Source of the DNA: Bradyrhizobium nitroreducens
Lineage (GTDB): Bacteria > Pseudomonadota > Alphaproteobacteria > Rhizobiales > Xanthobacteraceae
Reading direction: 5' to 3'
Assembly: GCF_002776695.1 (NCBI RefSeq)
Contig: NZ_LFJC01000003.1
Span: 8,010,599 to 8,056,213 of the forward strand
DNA: 45,615 bases
The translations under genes were made by a program, and so were the position numbers. The notes beneath the pieces were generated by a model. The model was not told where the DNA came from. It searched no databases and saw only the letters and a program-made list of their open reading frames with translations. Position 1 is the first letter of the stretch; the number at the start of each line of letters is the position of its first letter. Below, in pieces: positions 1 to 8,605 of the stretch.

Positions 1-160
1 TGTTACGCAGGATTCGCACAGTGGACCGCGGGTGCCAGCCGGCGCCCGGTCTTCCCTGCGCCCTCTTTCAATTGGGGGGGCCCAACGAAGCAAAGCTCGG
101 GCGAATAAGCCGCGAGAATGAATAGCTATGTCTATCGATGAACACTGGTCTCGTGTCCGT

Positions 161-622
161 TCACACCGGCAGCGCGATCGAATACTTCACCTGGCTCAGC
201 GCAAAGCTGGACTCGATCGAGGCGATGCCGTCGAGGCGGGTCAGCTTGGTCTTGAGAAACGTCTCGTAGGAGGCGAGGTCGGCCGCAACGACGCGCAGGA
301 GATAGTCGCGGTTGCCGGTCATCAGATAGCACTCCAGGACCTCGTCCCATTTCGAGATCGCGCGGGCGAAGCGGTTGAGATCCTCCTCCTTCTGCCGCGC
401 CAGCTTGATCGAGATGAAGACGCTGACATGCAGGCCCAGCGCCTTCTGGTCGACGGTCGCGATGTAGCGCGAGATGACGCCGCGCTCCTCCAATAGCTTG
501 ACCCTGCGGTGGCAGGGCGAGACCGACAGCCCAACCTTGTCGGCGAGTTCCTGCATGGTCAGCCGGCTGTCGGCCTGGAGGTAGCTGAGGATCTTGCGGT
601 CGATGGCGTCGAGCTCGGGCAT
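161..622 (-). CDS. Lrp/AsnC family transcriptional regulator
   Basis: A 153-residue protein of the usual Lrp/AsnC size. The N-terminus (LDAIDRKIL) leads into a winged helix-turn-helix at about residues 5-50 (MQELADKVGLSVSPCHRRVK), followed by the alpha/beta RAM ligand-binding and oligomerisation domain at about 65-150. Such proteins bind DNA as dimers or octamers and usually sense an amino acid or 2-oxo acid. I chose the ATG at 622 because ACAGG lies about 10 nt upstream; an in-frame ATG at 640 adds six residues (MTGFIP) but has no good Shine-Dalgarno. The gene is divergent from the E1 gene at 757, so it probably regulates that gene and itself from the shared 134-bp gap. The family call is secure; the effector is unknown. 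Confidence 0.93.
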   Translation of the reverse strand: MPELDAIDRKILSYLQADSRLTMQELADKVGLSVSPCHRRVKLLEERGVISRYIATVDQKALGLHVSVFISIKLARQKEEDLNRFARAISKWDEVLECYLMTGNRDYLLRVVAADLASYETFLKTKLTRLDGIASIESSFALSQVKYSIALPV

Positions 623-682
623 TGGGATGAAACCTGTCATGGGGGCAATCCATTGGTAAAGTATCCCAATATCGCCGGGTAT

Positions 683-710
683 GGCGCGAAAAATTGAGAA
701 ATTTGGCGCC
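683..710. promoter_or_regulatory. AT-core imperfect palindrome, candidate Lrp-type operator
   Basis: Between the divergent Lrp and E1 genes the sequence GGCGC-(AAAAATT GAG AAATTT)-GGCGCC forms an imperfect dyad with an AT-rich core. That is the general appearance of Lrp-family binding sites. It lies 47 nt before the E1 start. The assignment to the adjacent regulator is inference. Confidence 0.4.
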
Positions 711-756
711 TCCCGCAGGCGTATCATCGCCCCACCTGATTTCCGGGAGCATTGCC

Positions 757-3120
757 ATGCCCGTCGATACCGCCCGCCTCGACACATTGACCGCGCTCAG
801 CCGCAAGGCGCTGTGGCTGTCGTCCTGGACCATCCACCACGCCAACCACATTCGCGCCAATGCGGATGGGCTGAAGGTCGGCGGCCACCAGGCCTCCTCC
901 GCCTCGCTGGCGACCATCATGTCGGCGCTGTACTTCCACGTGCTGCGCCCCGAGGACCGCGTCGCGGTGAAGCCGCATGCGAGCCCGGTGTTCCACGCCA
1001 TCCAGTATCTGTTCGGCCGGCAGAGCCGCGAGAAGCTGGAGAATTTTCGCGGCTTCAAGGGCGCGCAGTCCTATCCCTCGCGCACCAAGGACGTCGACGA
1101 CGTCGACTTCTCCACCGGCTCGGTTGGTCTCGGCGTCGCGCAGACGCTGTTCTCCTCGCTGGTGCAGGACTACGTCAAGGCGCATGGCTGGGCGCAGGAC
1201 CGCCGCGAGGGGCGGATGATCGCGCTGGTCGGCGATGCTGAGATGGACGAAGGCAATATCTGGGAGGCGCTCGCCGAAGGCTGGAAGCACGGCCTGCGCA
1301 ACACCTGGTGGGTGGTCGACTATAACCGCCAGTCGCTCGACGCCGTCGTGCGCGAGGGTCTGTGGGAAAAATTCGAGACCATGTTCCGCAATTTCGGCTG
1401 GGACGTCGTCATCGTGAAGTACGGCCGCCTGATGCGCGAGGCCTTTGCTGAACCCGGCGGCGAAGCCTTGAAGCGCTGGATCGACAATTGCCCGAACGCG
1501 CTTTATGCGGCGCTGTGCTTCCAGGGCGGCGCCGCCTTCCGCAAGCACCTGCATGACGAGATCGGCGACCAGGGTCCGATCACGAAACTGATCGACAAGC
1601 GCAGTGACGAGGAGCTGCTGGCGCTGATGTCGAATCTCGGCGGCCACGACATGGCGAGCATGCTGGAGGCCTTCGAATCCATCGACCACGATCGTCCGGT
1701 CTGCTTCATCGCCTATACCATCAAGGGCGTCGGCCTGCCGTTCCAGGGCCACAAGGACAACCACGCCGGCCTGATGACGGTCGCGCAGATGGAGAAGTAT
1801 CGCGACAGCCAGAACATCCGGCCCGGCCACGAATGGGACAAGTACGAGGGCTTGCCGCAATCCGCCGCCGAGCTCGACGCGTTCCTCGCGCGAGTGCCCT
1901 TCAATCAGGACGGCCGCCGCCTGACCGCGCCCGTGGTCGAAGTGCCCGCCGAGCTCGCCTTCAAGCCGTCGCCGCAGATGTCGACCCAGCAGGGCTTTGG
2001 CGTCGTGCTGAACGAGATCGCGCGCGGCGACAGCGAGCTGGCAAAGCGCATCGTCACGACCTCGCCCGACGTCACCGTCTCCACCAATCTCGGTCCCTGG
2101 GTGAACCGCCGCGGCCTGTTCGCGCGTGCCGAGAAGGCGGACTTATTCCGCAGTGAGAAAATTCCCTCCACCTACAATTGGGACGCTTCGCCCAAAGGCC
2201 AGCACCTCGAGCTCGGCATCGCCGAGATGAACCTGTTCATCATGCTCTCGGCGCTTGGCCTGTCGCACCAGATCAACGGCGAACGGCTTCTGCCGGTCGG
2301 CACGCTCTACGATCCCTTTATTGAGCGCGGCCTCGATGCGCTGAACTATGCCTGCTACCAGGATGCGCGGTTCATGGTGGCGGCGACGCCGTCGGGCATC
2401 ACGCTCGCGCCCGAAGGCGGGGCACACCAGTCGATCGCCACGCCCTTGATCGGCATGGCCCAGGACGGGCTCGCCTCGTTCGAGCCGGCCTTCGTCGACG
2501 AGCTCGCCGTGATCATGGGCTGGGGCTTTGAGCACATGCAGCGCGATCCGGGCGAGGGCGGCTCGGTCTATTTGCGGCTGTCGACCCGCAGCATCGAGCA
2601 GGCGCAGCGCATCATGACGCCGGAATTGCAGCAGGGCATCACCGACGGCGCCTACTGGCTGCGCAAGCCGGGGCCGAATGCCGAGCTCGTGATCGCCTAT
2701 ACCGGCGCGGTCGCGCCCGAGGCGATCGAGGCCACCGGCTTCATCGGCGAGAGCCGCCGCGACATCGGCCTGCTCGCGATCACCTCGGCCGATCGTCTCC
2801 ACGCAGGTTGGACCGGCGCACGGCAATTGCGGCGCGACCGCCGCGGCGTGCAGCATCTCAGCCACATCGAAAAGCTGCTGGCGCCGCTGCCGCGCGACTG
2901 CGGCCTCGTGACCGTGATCGACGGCCATCCGTCCGCGCTCGGCTGGCTCGGCAGTGTCCGCGGCCATCGCGTCGAGGCGCTCGGCGTCGAGCAGTTCGGC
3001 CAGACCGGCAGCATCGCCGACCTTTATCGGCACTACGGCATCGACGCCAACGCGATCATCGATGCGGCCGAAAGCCTCACCACCGGCGCGCCGGTGCTGC
3101 ATCGGAAGATGGCGGTGTAG
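757..3120 (+). CDS. AceE-like homodimeric 2-oxoacid dehydrogenase E1 / transketolase-like protein
   Basis: A 787-residue thiamine diphosphate enzyme of the AceE (homodimeric pyruvate dehydrogenase E1) and transketolase group, about 100 residues shorter than typical AceE (about 887). The ThDP motif starts at residues 159-160 (GDAEMDEGNIWEA) and ends near N190 (VVDYNRQSLD). Two conserved His sit in SSWTIHHANHIR near residue 28. The pyrimidine-binding half is visible as LELGIAEMNLF and the C-terminal transketolase domain follows. The ATG at 757 has GGGAG 9 nt upstream. It would decarboxylate a 2-oxo acid and pass the acyl group to an E2, but no E2 or E3 gene is in the window. Pairing with a divergent Lrp-type regulator recalls Pseudomonas mdeR/mdeB (2-oxobutyrate dehydrogenase E1), so a branched or short 2-oxo acid is possible. 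Substrate uncertain. Confidence 0.85.
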   Translation: MPVDTARLDTLTALSRKALWLSSWTIHHANHIRANADGLKVGGHQASSASLATIMSALYFHVLRPEDRVAVKPHASPVFHAIQYLFGRQSREKLENFRGFKGAQSYPSRTKDVDDVDFSTGSVGLGVAQTLFSSLVQDYVKAHGWAQDRREGRMIALVGDAEMDEGNIWEALAEGWKHGLRNTWWVVDYNRQSLDAVVREGLWEKFETMFRNFGWDVVIVKYGRLMREAFAEPGGEALKRWIDNCPNALYAALCFQGGAAFRKHLHDEIGDQGPITKLIDKRSDEELLALMSNLGGHDMASMLEAFESIDHDRPVCFIAYTIKGVGLPFQGHKDNHAGLMTVAQMEKYRDSQNIRPGHEWDKYEGLPQSAAELDAFLARVPFNQDGRRLTAPVVEVPAELAFKPSPQMSTQQGFGVVLNEIARGDSELAKRIVTTSPDVTVSTNLGPWVNRRGLFARAEKADLFRSEKIPSTYNWDASPKGQHLELGIAEMNLFIMLSALGLSHQINGERLLPVGTLYDPFIERGLDALNYACYQDARFMVAATPSGITLAPEGGAHQSIATPLIGMAQDGLASFEPAFVDELAVIMGWGFEHMQRDPGEGGSVYLRLSTRSIEQAQRIMTPELQQGITDGAYWLRKPGPNAELVIAYTGAVAPEAIEATGFIGESRRDIGLLAITSADRLHAGWTGARQLRRDRRGVQHLSHIEKLLAPLPRDCGLVTVIDGHPSALGWLGSVRGHRVEALGVEQFGQTGSIADLYRHYGIDANAIIDAAESLTTGAPVLHRKMAV

Positions 3121-3133
3121 TGGAAGTAACCTG

Positions 3134-3218
3134 GCCGTCATTCCGGGGCGCGCGTTAGCGCGAACCCGGAATCTCGAGATTCCGGGTTCGATGCTTCGCA
3201 TCGCCCCGGAATGACGGC
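3134..3218. repeat. Palindromic intergenic repeat, type A (three hairpins on one stem)
   Basis: The outer arms 3134-3148 and 3204-3218 are perfect reverse complements. Between them three hairpins abut with no unpaired bases at the junction: 3149-3162 (CGCGC/GCGCG), 3163-3188 (a perfect 26-nt palindrome) and 3189-3203 (CGATGC/GCATCG). Related copies lie at 4868-4980, 22029-22137 and 22951-23030. It follows the E1 gene closely and may act in termination or mRNA 3'-end stability. Confidence 0.9.
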
Positions 3219-3369
3219 TGCGACAACCTTGCCACGTTCCCGCCATCGGCTCATATAGCCTCCGTCCGCCGCAACGCTGGCCCCGCATATGGCGGGTTCA
3301 ATTGCCGGCGCTTTCGTGCAAGGATGCCTGCCGAAACGCCCCCACCATGCCCCCAAGAAGAGGTTAACG

Positions 3370-4800
3370 ATGGTCAATCGCATGCAATTCTACATCGACG
3401 GCGCCTGGGTCGATCCCGTCGTCAAGAAGTCCACTCCGGTCGTCAATCCCGCGACGGAAGAGGCGATGTACGAGGTTGCTCTGGGCTCCAAGGCCGACGT
3501 GGACAAGGCGGTCGCCGCCGCCAAGCGCGCCTTCGCCACCTTCTCTCAGACCAGCCGCGAGGAGCGCGTCGCGCTGCTCACCAAGGTCATCGAGGTCTAT
3601 AAGGGTCGCCTCAAGGAGATCGGCGCCGCCGTCTCCGACGAAATGGGCGCGCCGCTGCCGATGGCGGAGAAGCTCCAGGCCGGCGCCGGCCTCGGCCATC
3701 TCATGACCACGCTCGACGTGCTCAAGAACTATCATTTCGAGGAACCGGTCGGCACCGCCATGGTGCTGCGCGAGCCGATCGGCGTGGTCGGCATGATCAC
3801 GCCCTGGAACTGGCCGCTCAACCAGATCGCCTGCAAGGTCGCGCCCGCGCTCGCCGCCGGCTGCACCATGATCCTGAAGCCCAGCGAGTTCACCCCGACC
3901 TCGGCGCTGATCTTCGCGGAAATCCTCCATGAAGCCGGCGTGCCGAAGGGCGTGTTCAACCTCGTCAACGGCCTCGGCCCCGAGGTCGGCGCCGCCATGA
4001 GCGAGCACCCCGATATCGACATGATCTCCTTCACCGGCTCGACCCGCGCCGGTATCGACGTCGCCAAGCGCGCCGCGCCGACCGTCAAGCGCGTCAGCCA
4101 GGAGCTCGGTGGCAAGTCGCCGAACGTCATCCTCGAAGGCGCCGACCTCACCAAGGCGGTGACCGGCGGCGTGATGCACATGTTCAACAACTCCGGCCAG
4201 TCCTGCAACGCACCCTCGCGCATGATCGTGCCACTGTCCAAGATGAAGGACGTCGCCGCGATCGCGAAGGCCGTCGCCGACAAGACCAAGGCCGGCGATC
4301 CCCGCGCCGAAGGCACCACCATCGGCCCGGTCGTCAACCGTGGCCAGTGGGACAAGATCCAGGGCCTGATCAAGAAGGGCATCGACGAGGGCGCAACGCT
4401 CGTCGCCGGCGGCCCGGGCCTGCCCGAAGGCGTCAACAAGGGCTTCTACGTCCGTCCGACCATCTTCGCCGACGTCACGCCCGACATGACGATCGCGCGC
4501 GAAGAGATCTTCGGACCGGTGCTGACCATCATCGGCGCCAAGGACGAAGCCGATGCGGTGAAGATTGCCAACGACACGCCCTACGGCCTCGCTGGCTACG
4601 TCTACGGCCCGACGGTCGAGGACGCCAAGCGCGTCGGCCGCCAGATCCGCGCCGGCAACGTCAACCTCCAGGGCGTGCCCAACGACCGCACCGCGCCGTT
4701 CGGCGGCTACAAGCAGTCCGGCAACGGCCGCGAATGGGGCAAGTACGGCCTCGAGGACTTCCTCGAAGTGAAGGCGGTTGCGGGCTTCAACGCGGCGTAA
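3370..4800 (+). CDS. NAD(P)-dependent aldehyde dehydrogenase family protein
   Basis: A 476-residue member of the aldehyde dehydrogenase superfamily at normal length. The catalytic set is intact: N147 in TPWNWPLNQ, the cofactor lysine K170 in ILKPSE, the Rossmann loop FTGSTRAG at 221-228, general base E245 in QELGGKSPN, and nucleophile C279 in NSGQSCNAPSR. The ATG at 3370 is preceded by AGAGG at good spacing; the frame is open upstream but has no better start. It oxidises an aldehyde to the acid in the cytoplasm. The gene appears monocistronic, between a repeat and a strong terminator. The sugar-acid genes next to it make a semialdehyde substrate conceivable, but nothing in the sequence fixes the substrate. 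Confidence 0.93.
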   Translation: MVNRMQFYIDGAWVDPVVKKSTPVVNPATEEAMYEVALGSKADVDKAVAAAKRAFATFSQTSREERVALLTKVIEVYKGRLKEIGAAVSDEMGAPLPMAEKLQAGAGLGHLMTTLDVLKNYHFEEPVGTAMVLREPIGVVGMITPWNWPLNQIACKVAPALAAGCTMILKPSEFTPTSALIFAEILHEAGVPKGVFNLVNGLGPEVGAAMSEHPDIDMISFTGSTRAGIDVAKRAAPTVKRVSQELGGKSPNVILEGADLTKAVTGGVMHMFNNSGQSCNAPSRMIVPLSKMKDVAAIAKAVADKTKAGDPRAEGTTIGPVVNRGQWDKIQGLIKKGIDEGATLVAGGPGLPEGVNKGFYVRPTIFADVTPDMTIAREEIFGPVLTIIGAKDEADAVKIANDTPYGLAGYVYGPTVEDAKRVGRQIRAGNVNLQGVPNDRTAPFGGYKQSGNGREWGKYGLEDFLEVKAVAGFNAA

Positions 4801-4825
4801 GTGTCAGCGCGTGAACGAATACGAC

Positions 4826-4860
4826 GCCGGAGCGGGCAACCGCTCCGGCTTTTTTTGTTT
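4826..4860 (+). terminator. Rho-independent terminator of the aldehyde dehydrogenase gene
   Basis: A perfect 10-bp stem (GCCGGAGCGG / CCGCTCCGGC, arms 4826-4835 and 4840-4849) with a GCAA tetraloop is followed by seven T, one G and three T. It starts 26 nt after the stop codon. Confidence 0.95.
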
Positions 4861-4867
4861 TGCTCCG

Positions 4868-4980
4868 TCGTCATTCCGGGGCACGCCATCTTCGGCGCGA
4901 GCCCGGAATCCATCGTGCAACGGAGTAGGTGGACAAATGGATTCCGGGCTCGTCGCTCTCGCGACGCCCCGGAATGACGA
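4868..4980. repeat. Palindromic intergenic repeat, type A
   Basis: The outer stem is 4868-4882 with 4966-4980. The first hairpin is a short CGCC/GGCG pair near 4884-4897. The central stem pairs 4899-4913 with 4937-4951 across a longer loop. The third hairpin is GTCGC-tctc-GCGAC at 4952-4965. The fold matches the copy at 3134 although the first and third hairpins differ in sequence. It lies directly after the terminator and between convergent genes. Confidence 0.9.
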
Positions 4981-4989
4981 GCGGAGAAA

Positions 4990-5970
4990 CTATCCCCCCA
5001 CTGCCCCCTGCGTGTTCACATAAAGCGCGTAGATCGACTGGCTCGCCGCCATGAACAGGCGGTTGCGCTTCACGCCGCCGAAGCAGAGATTGGCGCAGCG
5101 TTCGGGCAGCGCGATGCGGCCGATCATGACGCCGTCGGGCGCGAACACCACGACGCCGTCGAGCTCGGGATCGCCCATGCCCCAGCCGCACCAGAGATTG
5201 CCGTCGATGTCGACGCGGAAACCGTCCGGCGTGCCGGGCCCGGCATCGACGAAGACGCGCTTGTTCGAAAGCTTGTCGCCGGACGGGGACACGTCATAGG
5301 CGAGAATTTTGCGGGTGGGCACGCCGCGGGATTCGATGAGGTAGAGGATTTTCTCGTCCGGTGAGAAGGCGAGCCCGTTCGGCCCGAGCACACCCTCGGC
5401 GACGACGGTGGCCTTGCGGGTCTCCGGGTCGAGCCTGTAGACGTTCATGTCGATCTCGGGCTCGGCCTTGTAGCCCTCGTAGTTGCCGAGCAGCCCGAAG
5501 ATCGGATCGGTGAACCAGATCGAGCCGTCCGATTTAACAACGACATCGTTCGGCGAGTTCAACCGCTTGCCGTCGAATTGATCCATCAGCACGGTGATGC
5601 TGCCGTCATATTCGGTGCGCGTCACGCGGCGTCCGCCATGCTCGCAGGTGACGAGCCGGCCCTGCCGGTCGCGCGTATTGCCGTTGGCGAAATTGGAGGG
5701 CTTGCGGAACACGCTCACCGCGCCGGTCTCCTCCTCCCATTTGAGGATGCGCTGGTTCGGGATGTCGCTGCAGAGGAGATAGCGCCCGTCGCCGAACCAC
5801 ACCGGACCCTCAGCCCAGCGCAGGCCGGTCGCGAGCCGCTCCACCGCCGACAGTTTCAGCCAGTATTTTTCGAAGCGGGGATCGAGTGCCTTGATCGCAG
5901 GATCGGGGTAATAGGTCGCCGGCCGCCAGCCTTGGCGGAGATCCCCGGAGTGGGACGATGCCTCATTCAT
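4990..5970 (-). CDS. SMP-30/gluconolactonase/LRE family lactonase
   Basis: A 326-residue six-bladed beta-propeller lactonase. Family motifs in order are WAEGPVWFGDGRYLLCSDI (metal-binding Glu), SPNDVVVKSDGSIWFTDP, GPNGLAFSPDEKILYL and TPDGFRVDIDGNLWCG, covering the metal-site Glu, Asn and Asp. The ATG at 5970 has GAGAG 8 nt upstream; an in-frame extension to 6045 would run into the divergent gene's leader. The enzyme hydrolyses a sugar-acid lactone to the open acid. It is divergent from a uronate dehydrogenase, whose product is an aldaro-lactone, so a natural role is opening glucaro- or galactaro-lactone. No signal peptide is seen, so it is probably cytoplasmic. Confidence 0.9.
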   Translation of the reverse strand: MNEASSHSGDLRQGWRPATYYPDPAIKALDPRFEKYWLKLSAVERLATGLRWAEGPVWFGDGRYLLCSDIPNQRILKWEEETGAVSVFRKPSNFANGNTRDRQGRLVTCEHGGRRVTRTEYDGSITVLMDQFDGKRLNSPNDVVVKSDGSIWFTDPIFGLLGNYEGYKAEPEIDMNVYRLDPETRKATVVAEGVLGPNGLAFSPDEKILYLIESRGVPTRKILAYDVSPSGDKLSNKRVFVDAGPGTPDGFRVDIDGNLWCGWGMGDPELDGVVVFAPDGVMIGRIALPERCANLCFGGVKRNRLFMAASQSIYALYVNTQGAVGG

Positions 5971-6059
5971 GTCGGTTCTCTCGTTTCGTTCCCTCTGGAC
6001 AATGCTGCTATCATTAGAGACACGTGACCGCAAATCGGTCACCAACGGCGAGGGACAAC

Positions 6060-6884
6060 ATGCCGCGTATCTTGATGACGGGGGCTTCGGGCGGAATCGG
6101 AACGAGCCTGCGAAAGCTGTTGCCGCCGATCTATCCGGATCTCCTGCTCTCCGACATCAAGCCGCCCGCCGATCTCGGCGCGAACGAAAAATTCAAGGCG
6201 GCGGACCTCGCCGATCTCGCACAATGTGAGGCGATCTGTGAGGGCGTCGACGGCATCATCCATTTCGGCGGCTATTCGGTCGAAGGCACCTGGGACCAGA
6301 TCCTGCAGGCCAACATCATCGGCGGCTACAATCTGTTCGAGGCCGCCTACCGCAAGGGCGTCAAGCGCGTGGTGTTCGCCTCCTCGAACCACGCCGTCGG
6401 CTTCTATCCGCGCCACCACAAGATCGGAACCGACGTCACGCCGCGCCCCGATGGGCGTTATGGCGTCAGCAAGGTGTTCGGCGAGGCCGTCGGTGCGCTC
6501 TATGCCGACAAGCATGGGCTGAAGGTCACGTGCCTGCGCATCGGCAATTTCGGCGACATGCCGCTCGACCAGCGCCGGCTCTCGATCTGGCTCAAGCCCG
6601 ACGATCTCGTCCAGCTCTGCCGCATCGGGTTAGAGCATCCCGATATCCATTTCGAAGTGTTCTACGGCGCCTCTTTCAACGAGCGCGCCTGGTGGGACAA
6701 CCATCGCGCCTACGAATTCGGCTATCGCCCCACCGGCCGTGCCGAAGATTTTCGCGAGCACGCGATGGCCGAGCAGGCCAAGCTGAAGCCGGATCCGGTC
6801 GGCGACTACTTCCAGGGCGGCGCGTTCTGCAGCATGGAGTACGATGCCGATCCGGGCCGGATCATCGACTGGAAGAAGCGGTAA
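6060..6884 (+). CDS. udh: Uronate dehydrogenase (NAD-dependent epimerase/dehydratase fold)
   Basis: A 274-residue extended short-chain dehydrogenase. The NAD-binding motif TGASGGIG is at residues 7-14, the catalytic Ser lies in VVFASSNHAVGFYP, and Tyr134 and Lys138 are in YGVSK. Runs such as GIIHFGGYSVEGTWDQILQ and FASSNH are typical of bacterial uronate dehydrogenase (EC 1.1.1.203), which oxidises D-glucuronate or D-galacturonate to the aldaro-lactone. Length matches the characterised enzymes (about 265-275). The ATG at 6060 has GAGGGA just upstream. The divergent SMP-30 lactonase supports the assignment, since it would open the lactone product. The 89-bp gap between the two starts probably holds both promoters. 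Confidence 0.85.
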   Translation: MPRILMTGASGGIGTSLRKLLPPIYPDLLLSDIKPPADLGANEKFKAADLADLAQCEAICEGVDGIIHFGGYSVEGTWDQILQANIIGGYNLFEAAYRKGVKRVVFASSNHAVGFYPRHHKIGTDVTPRPDGRYGVSKVFGEAVGALYADKHGLKVTCLRIGNFGDMPLDQRRLSIWLKPDDLVQLCRIGLEHPDIHFEVFYGASFNERAWWDNHRAYEFGYRPTGRAEDFREHAMAEQAKLKPDPVGDYFQGGAFCSMEYDADPGRIIDWKKR

Positions 6885-6896
6885 TCCGCGACGGGA

Positions 6897-6973
6897 GTGT
6901 CATTGCGAGCGCAGCGAAGCGATCCAGAATCTCTCTGGAGCGGCAGTCTGGATGGCTTCGCTCACAATGACAC
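6897..6973. repeat. Palindromic intergenic repeat, type B
   Basis: The outer arms GTGTCATTG and CAATGACAC (6897-6905 and 6965-6973) are exact complements. The interior holds further short complementary segments (CAGA/TCTG and GAAGC/GCTTC). It lies between the convergent uronate dehydrogenase and nitroreductase genes. Confidence 0.75.
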
Positions 6974-7026
6974 GTCGCCGGACCTCGGCAGGAATCGCCT
7001 GACAGCCGGTGCAACGTGAGATCAGG

Positions 7027-7710
7027 CTAGGCCCCGCTCGCAAATCCCACGAACGTCGTCGCTTCATCGACCGACTTGCGCTCGGTGATGACGGCATTGG
7101 CAGGAAAGCTGTCATCCGGCCAGCCTAACGCGATGCTTTTCATGATCACTTGATCATCCGCAATTCCGGCATGCTCGCGCACGACGGGGGATTGCATGAT
7201 GCCCTGGCTGTTGATCACGGCGCCAAGCCCCCGCGACCAGGCCGCGTTGACGAGCGCGGTCGCCACGGCGCCGCAGTCGAAGGCCGTGTCGTCACTCGAA
7301 GCCAACTTACGATCGTACGTGATGATCACGCACACGGGCGCGTCGAACTGGCGAAAACCGCGAAGGACCCAATCTTGCCGCTTCTGCTTGTCGTCTCGCG
7401 CAATTCCCATCGCGCTGAACAACTGCTTGGCAACGCCAATCTGGCGTTCGCGATGCACGCCTTCGAACGCCTGGCCGGTTCGAAACTCCCGTGAGTGCGG
7501 CACGCCCGCCCGATTGCGCTCGGTATTGCCCTGACGGATACGATCCAGCGGTGCCCCGGTGACGACATAGAAATTCCACGGTTGGGTATTCATCGACGAC
7601 GGCGCGCGCATGGCCAGCGCCAGGATTTCCTTGATCAATTCCTGCGGGACGGGGTCGGGCTTGTAGCCGCGAATGCTTCGCCGGCCGAGAATGACATCAT
7701 CAAATTCCAT
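7027..7710 (-). CDS. Nitroreductase family protein
   Basis: A 227-residue FMN-dependent nitroreductase-fold protein. The N-terminal RRSIRGYKPDPVP segment and SSMNTQPWNFYVV are the classic FMN phosphate- and ring-binding motifs; GLGAVINSQG and the C-terminal ALGWPD complete the family pattern. The ATG at 7710 has AGGA about 9 nt upstream. The family uses NAD(P)H to reduce nitroaromatics, quinones or enones; the physiological substrate cannot be read here. There is no operon partner. It is the last gene before the AT-richer insert. Confidence 0.92.
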   Translation of the reverse strand: MEFDDVILGRRSIRGYKPDPVPQELIKEILALAMRAPSSMNTQPWNFYVVTGAPLDRIRQGNTERNRAGVPHSREFRTGQAFEGVHRERQIGVAKQLFSAMGIARDDKQKRQDWVLRGFRQFDAPVCVIITYDRKLASSDDTAFDCGAVATALVNAAWSRGLGAVINSQGIMQSPVVREHAGIADDQVIMKSIALGWPDDSFPANAVITERKSVDEATTFVGFASGA

Positions 7711-8605
7711 TTTGCGGCATCCTGAAATTGGCTCGATGCCGCGTTCTCCCTCACGGTTTTGACCGTGTCCACAGCTTTCAGGACAGCAAAAAAGCTCGGT
7801 CTTTCCTATTCGCCAATTTCTGCTGGTCGCGCTCGGCAGGTTATTCGCTATTGCATCGCGAATGTCCGTTTTCGCGGTCTTCTCGAATGTTAGTACCGCA
7901 TTGCGAAGGCGGATACTTACGCGGCGATGGCAGTGATCGATGCCTGCTCTGCGATCAAGGCCTGGTGACAGCTCACATCCGAGCAAGTTTCACCTCGAAG
8001 TGTCCAATTTGGTTGGCCAAGGATCGAGAGCGCGGAGCGCGTCTTGGGGGCATTTGATCGGGGATCGAAAGGCGCCTGCCGATTATGGCGGTGCCAGTGC
8101 GGATAGCGGTCTGCTTGGGGGTACGGAACAGCCCTTTATCAGGCCAATCTGTCTACGCGGAAATTCAAGGTGCCGCTTACGCGCAGGTGGGTTCTGCCAC
8201 CTCAATCTTCTCCGCCGAAGCGTGGACGGAGGCAGATGCAGTCCTGCGACGAGCTTGGCTCGTGAGAAGAGGGGGGCTTTTGGCATGATGATCGCCGTTG
8301 TCGGCGCACGGAACGATGTCCGCACGTCCTCTTTGAGAGAATTAGGGCGGGAGATGATCCAGAATGACGCCAGGAACTATCATCGGTTAAGATGCCTTTG
8401 ACGAATCACGATTCATAGTCTGCGTACGGCGGCGTACTGCCGAGTTATGCAATCAGTAGTCGCGCGAGTTGTGCACACCCTCAAAAGAGTGTTGATAGCT
8501 TTGTCACAGCTGTCCTTGGCGGCGCGCAGCTCAGGTAAAAGTAGCTCGACAGAGCGAATTGTTCCTGTTATGTTCCAGCCATGAGTCGTACTACTTGGAG
8601 ATGTC
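7711..8605. other. Gene-poor stretch with no supported coding sequence
   Basis: About 900 bases without a recognisable gene. Frames that stay open for up to about 150 codons, for example 7940-8401 on the plus strand, read as arginine- and serine-rich low-information protein with no family motif and no convincing ribosome binding site. GC falls gradually toward the dGTPase region. It may be decayed coding DNA at the edge of a transferred segment. No tRNA, integrase fragment or flanking direct repeat was found. Confidence 0.5.

Noticed and set aside
1..160. Possible gene end or promoter at the left edge
   Set aside because: No coding signal, hairpin with T run or promoter pattern strong enough to report; the frame from 128 is antisense to the Lrp gene.
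3134..4980. Repeats considered as a CRISPR array or insertion-sequence ends
   Set aside because: Copies are few, not evenly spaced, and palindromic throughout; there is no transposase gene or target-site duplication.
7940..8401. Open frame of about 150 codons on the plus strand in the gene-poor stretch
   Set aside because: No family motif, low-information Arg/Ser-rich translation, no good ribosome binding site, and competing open frames on both strands.
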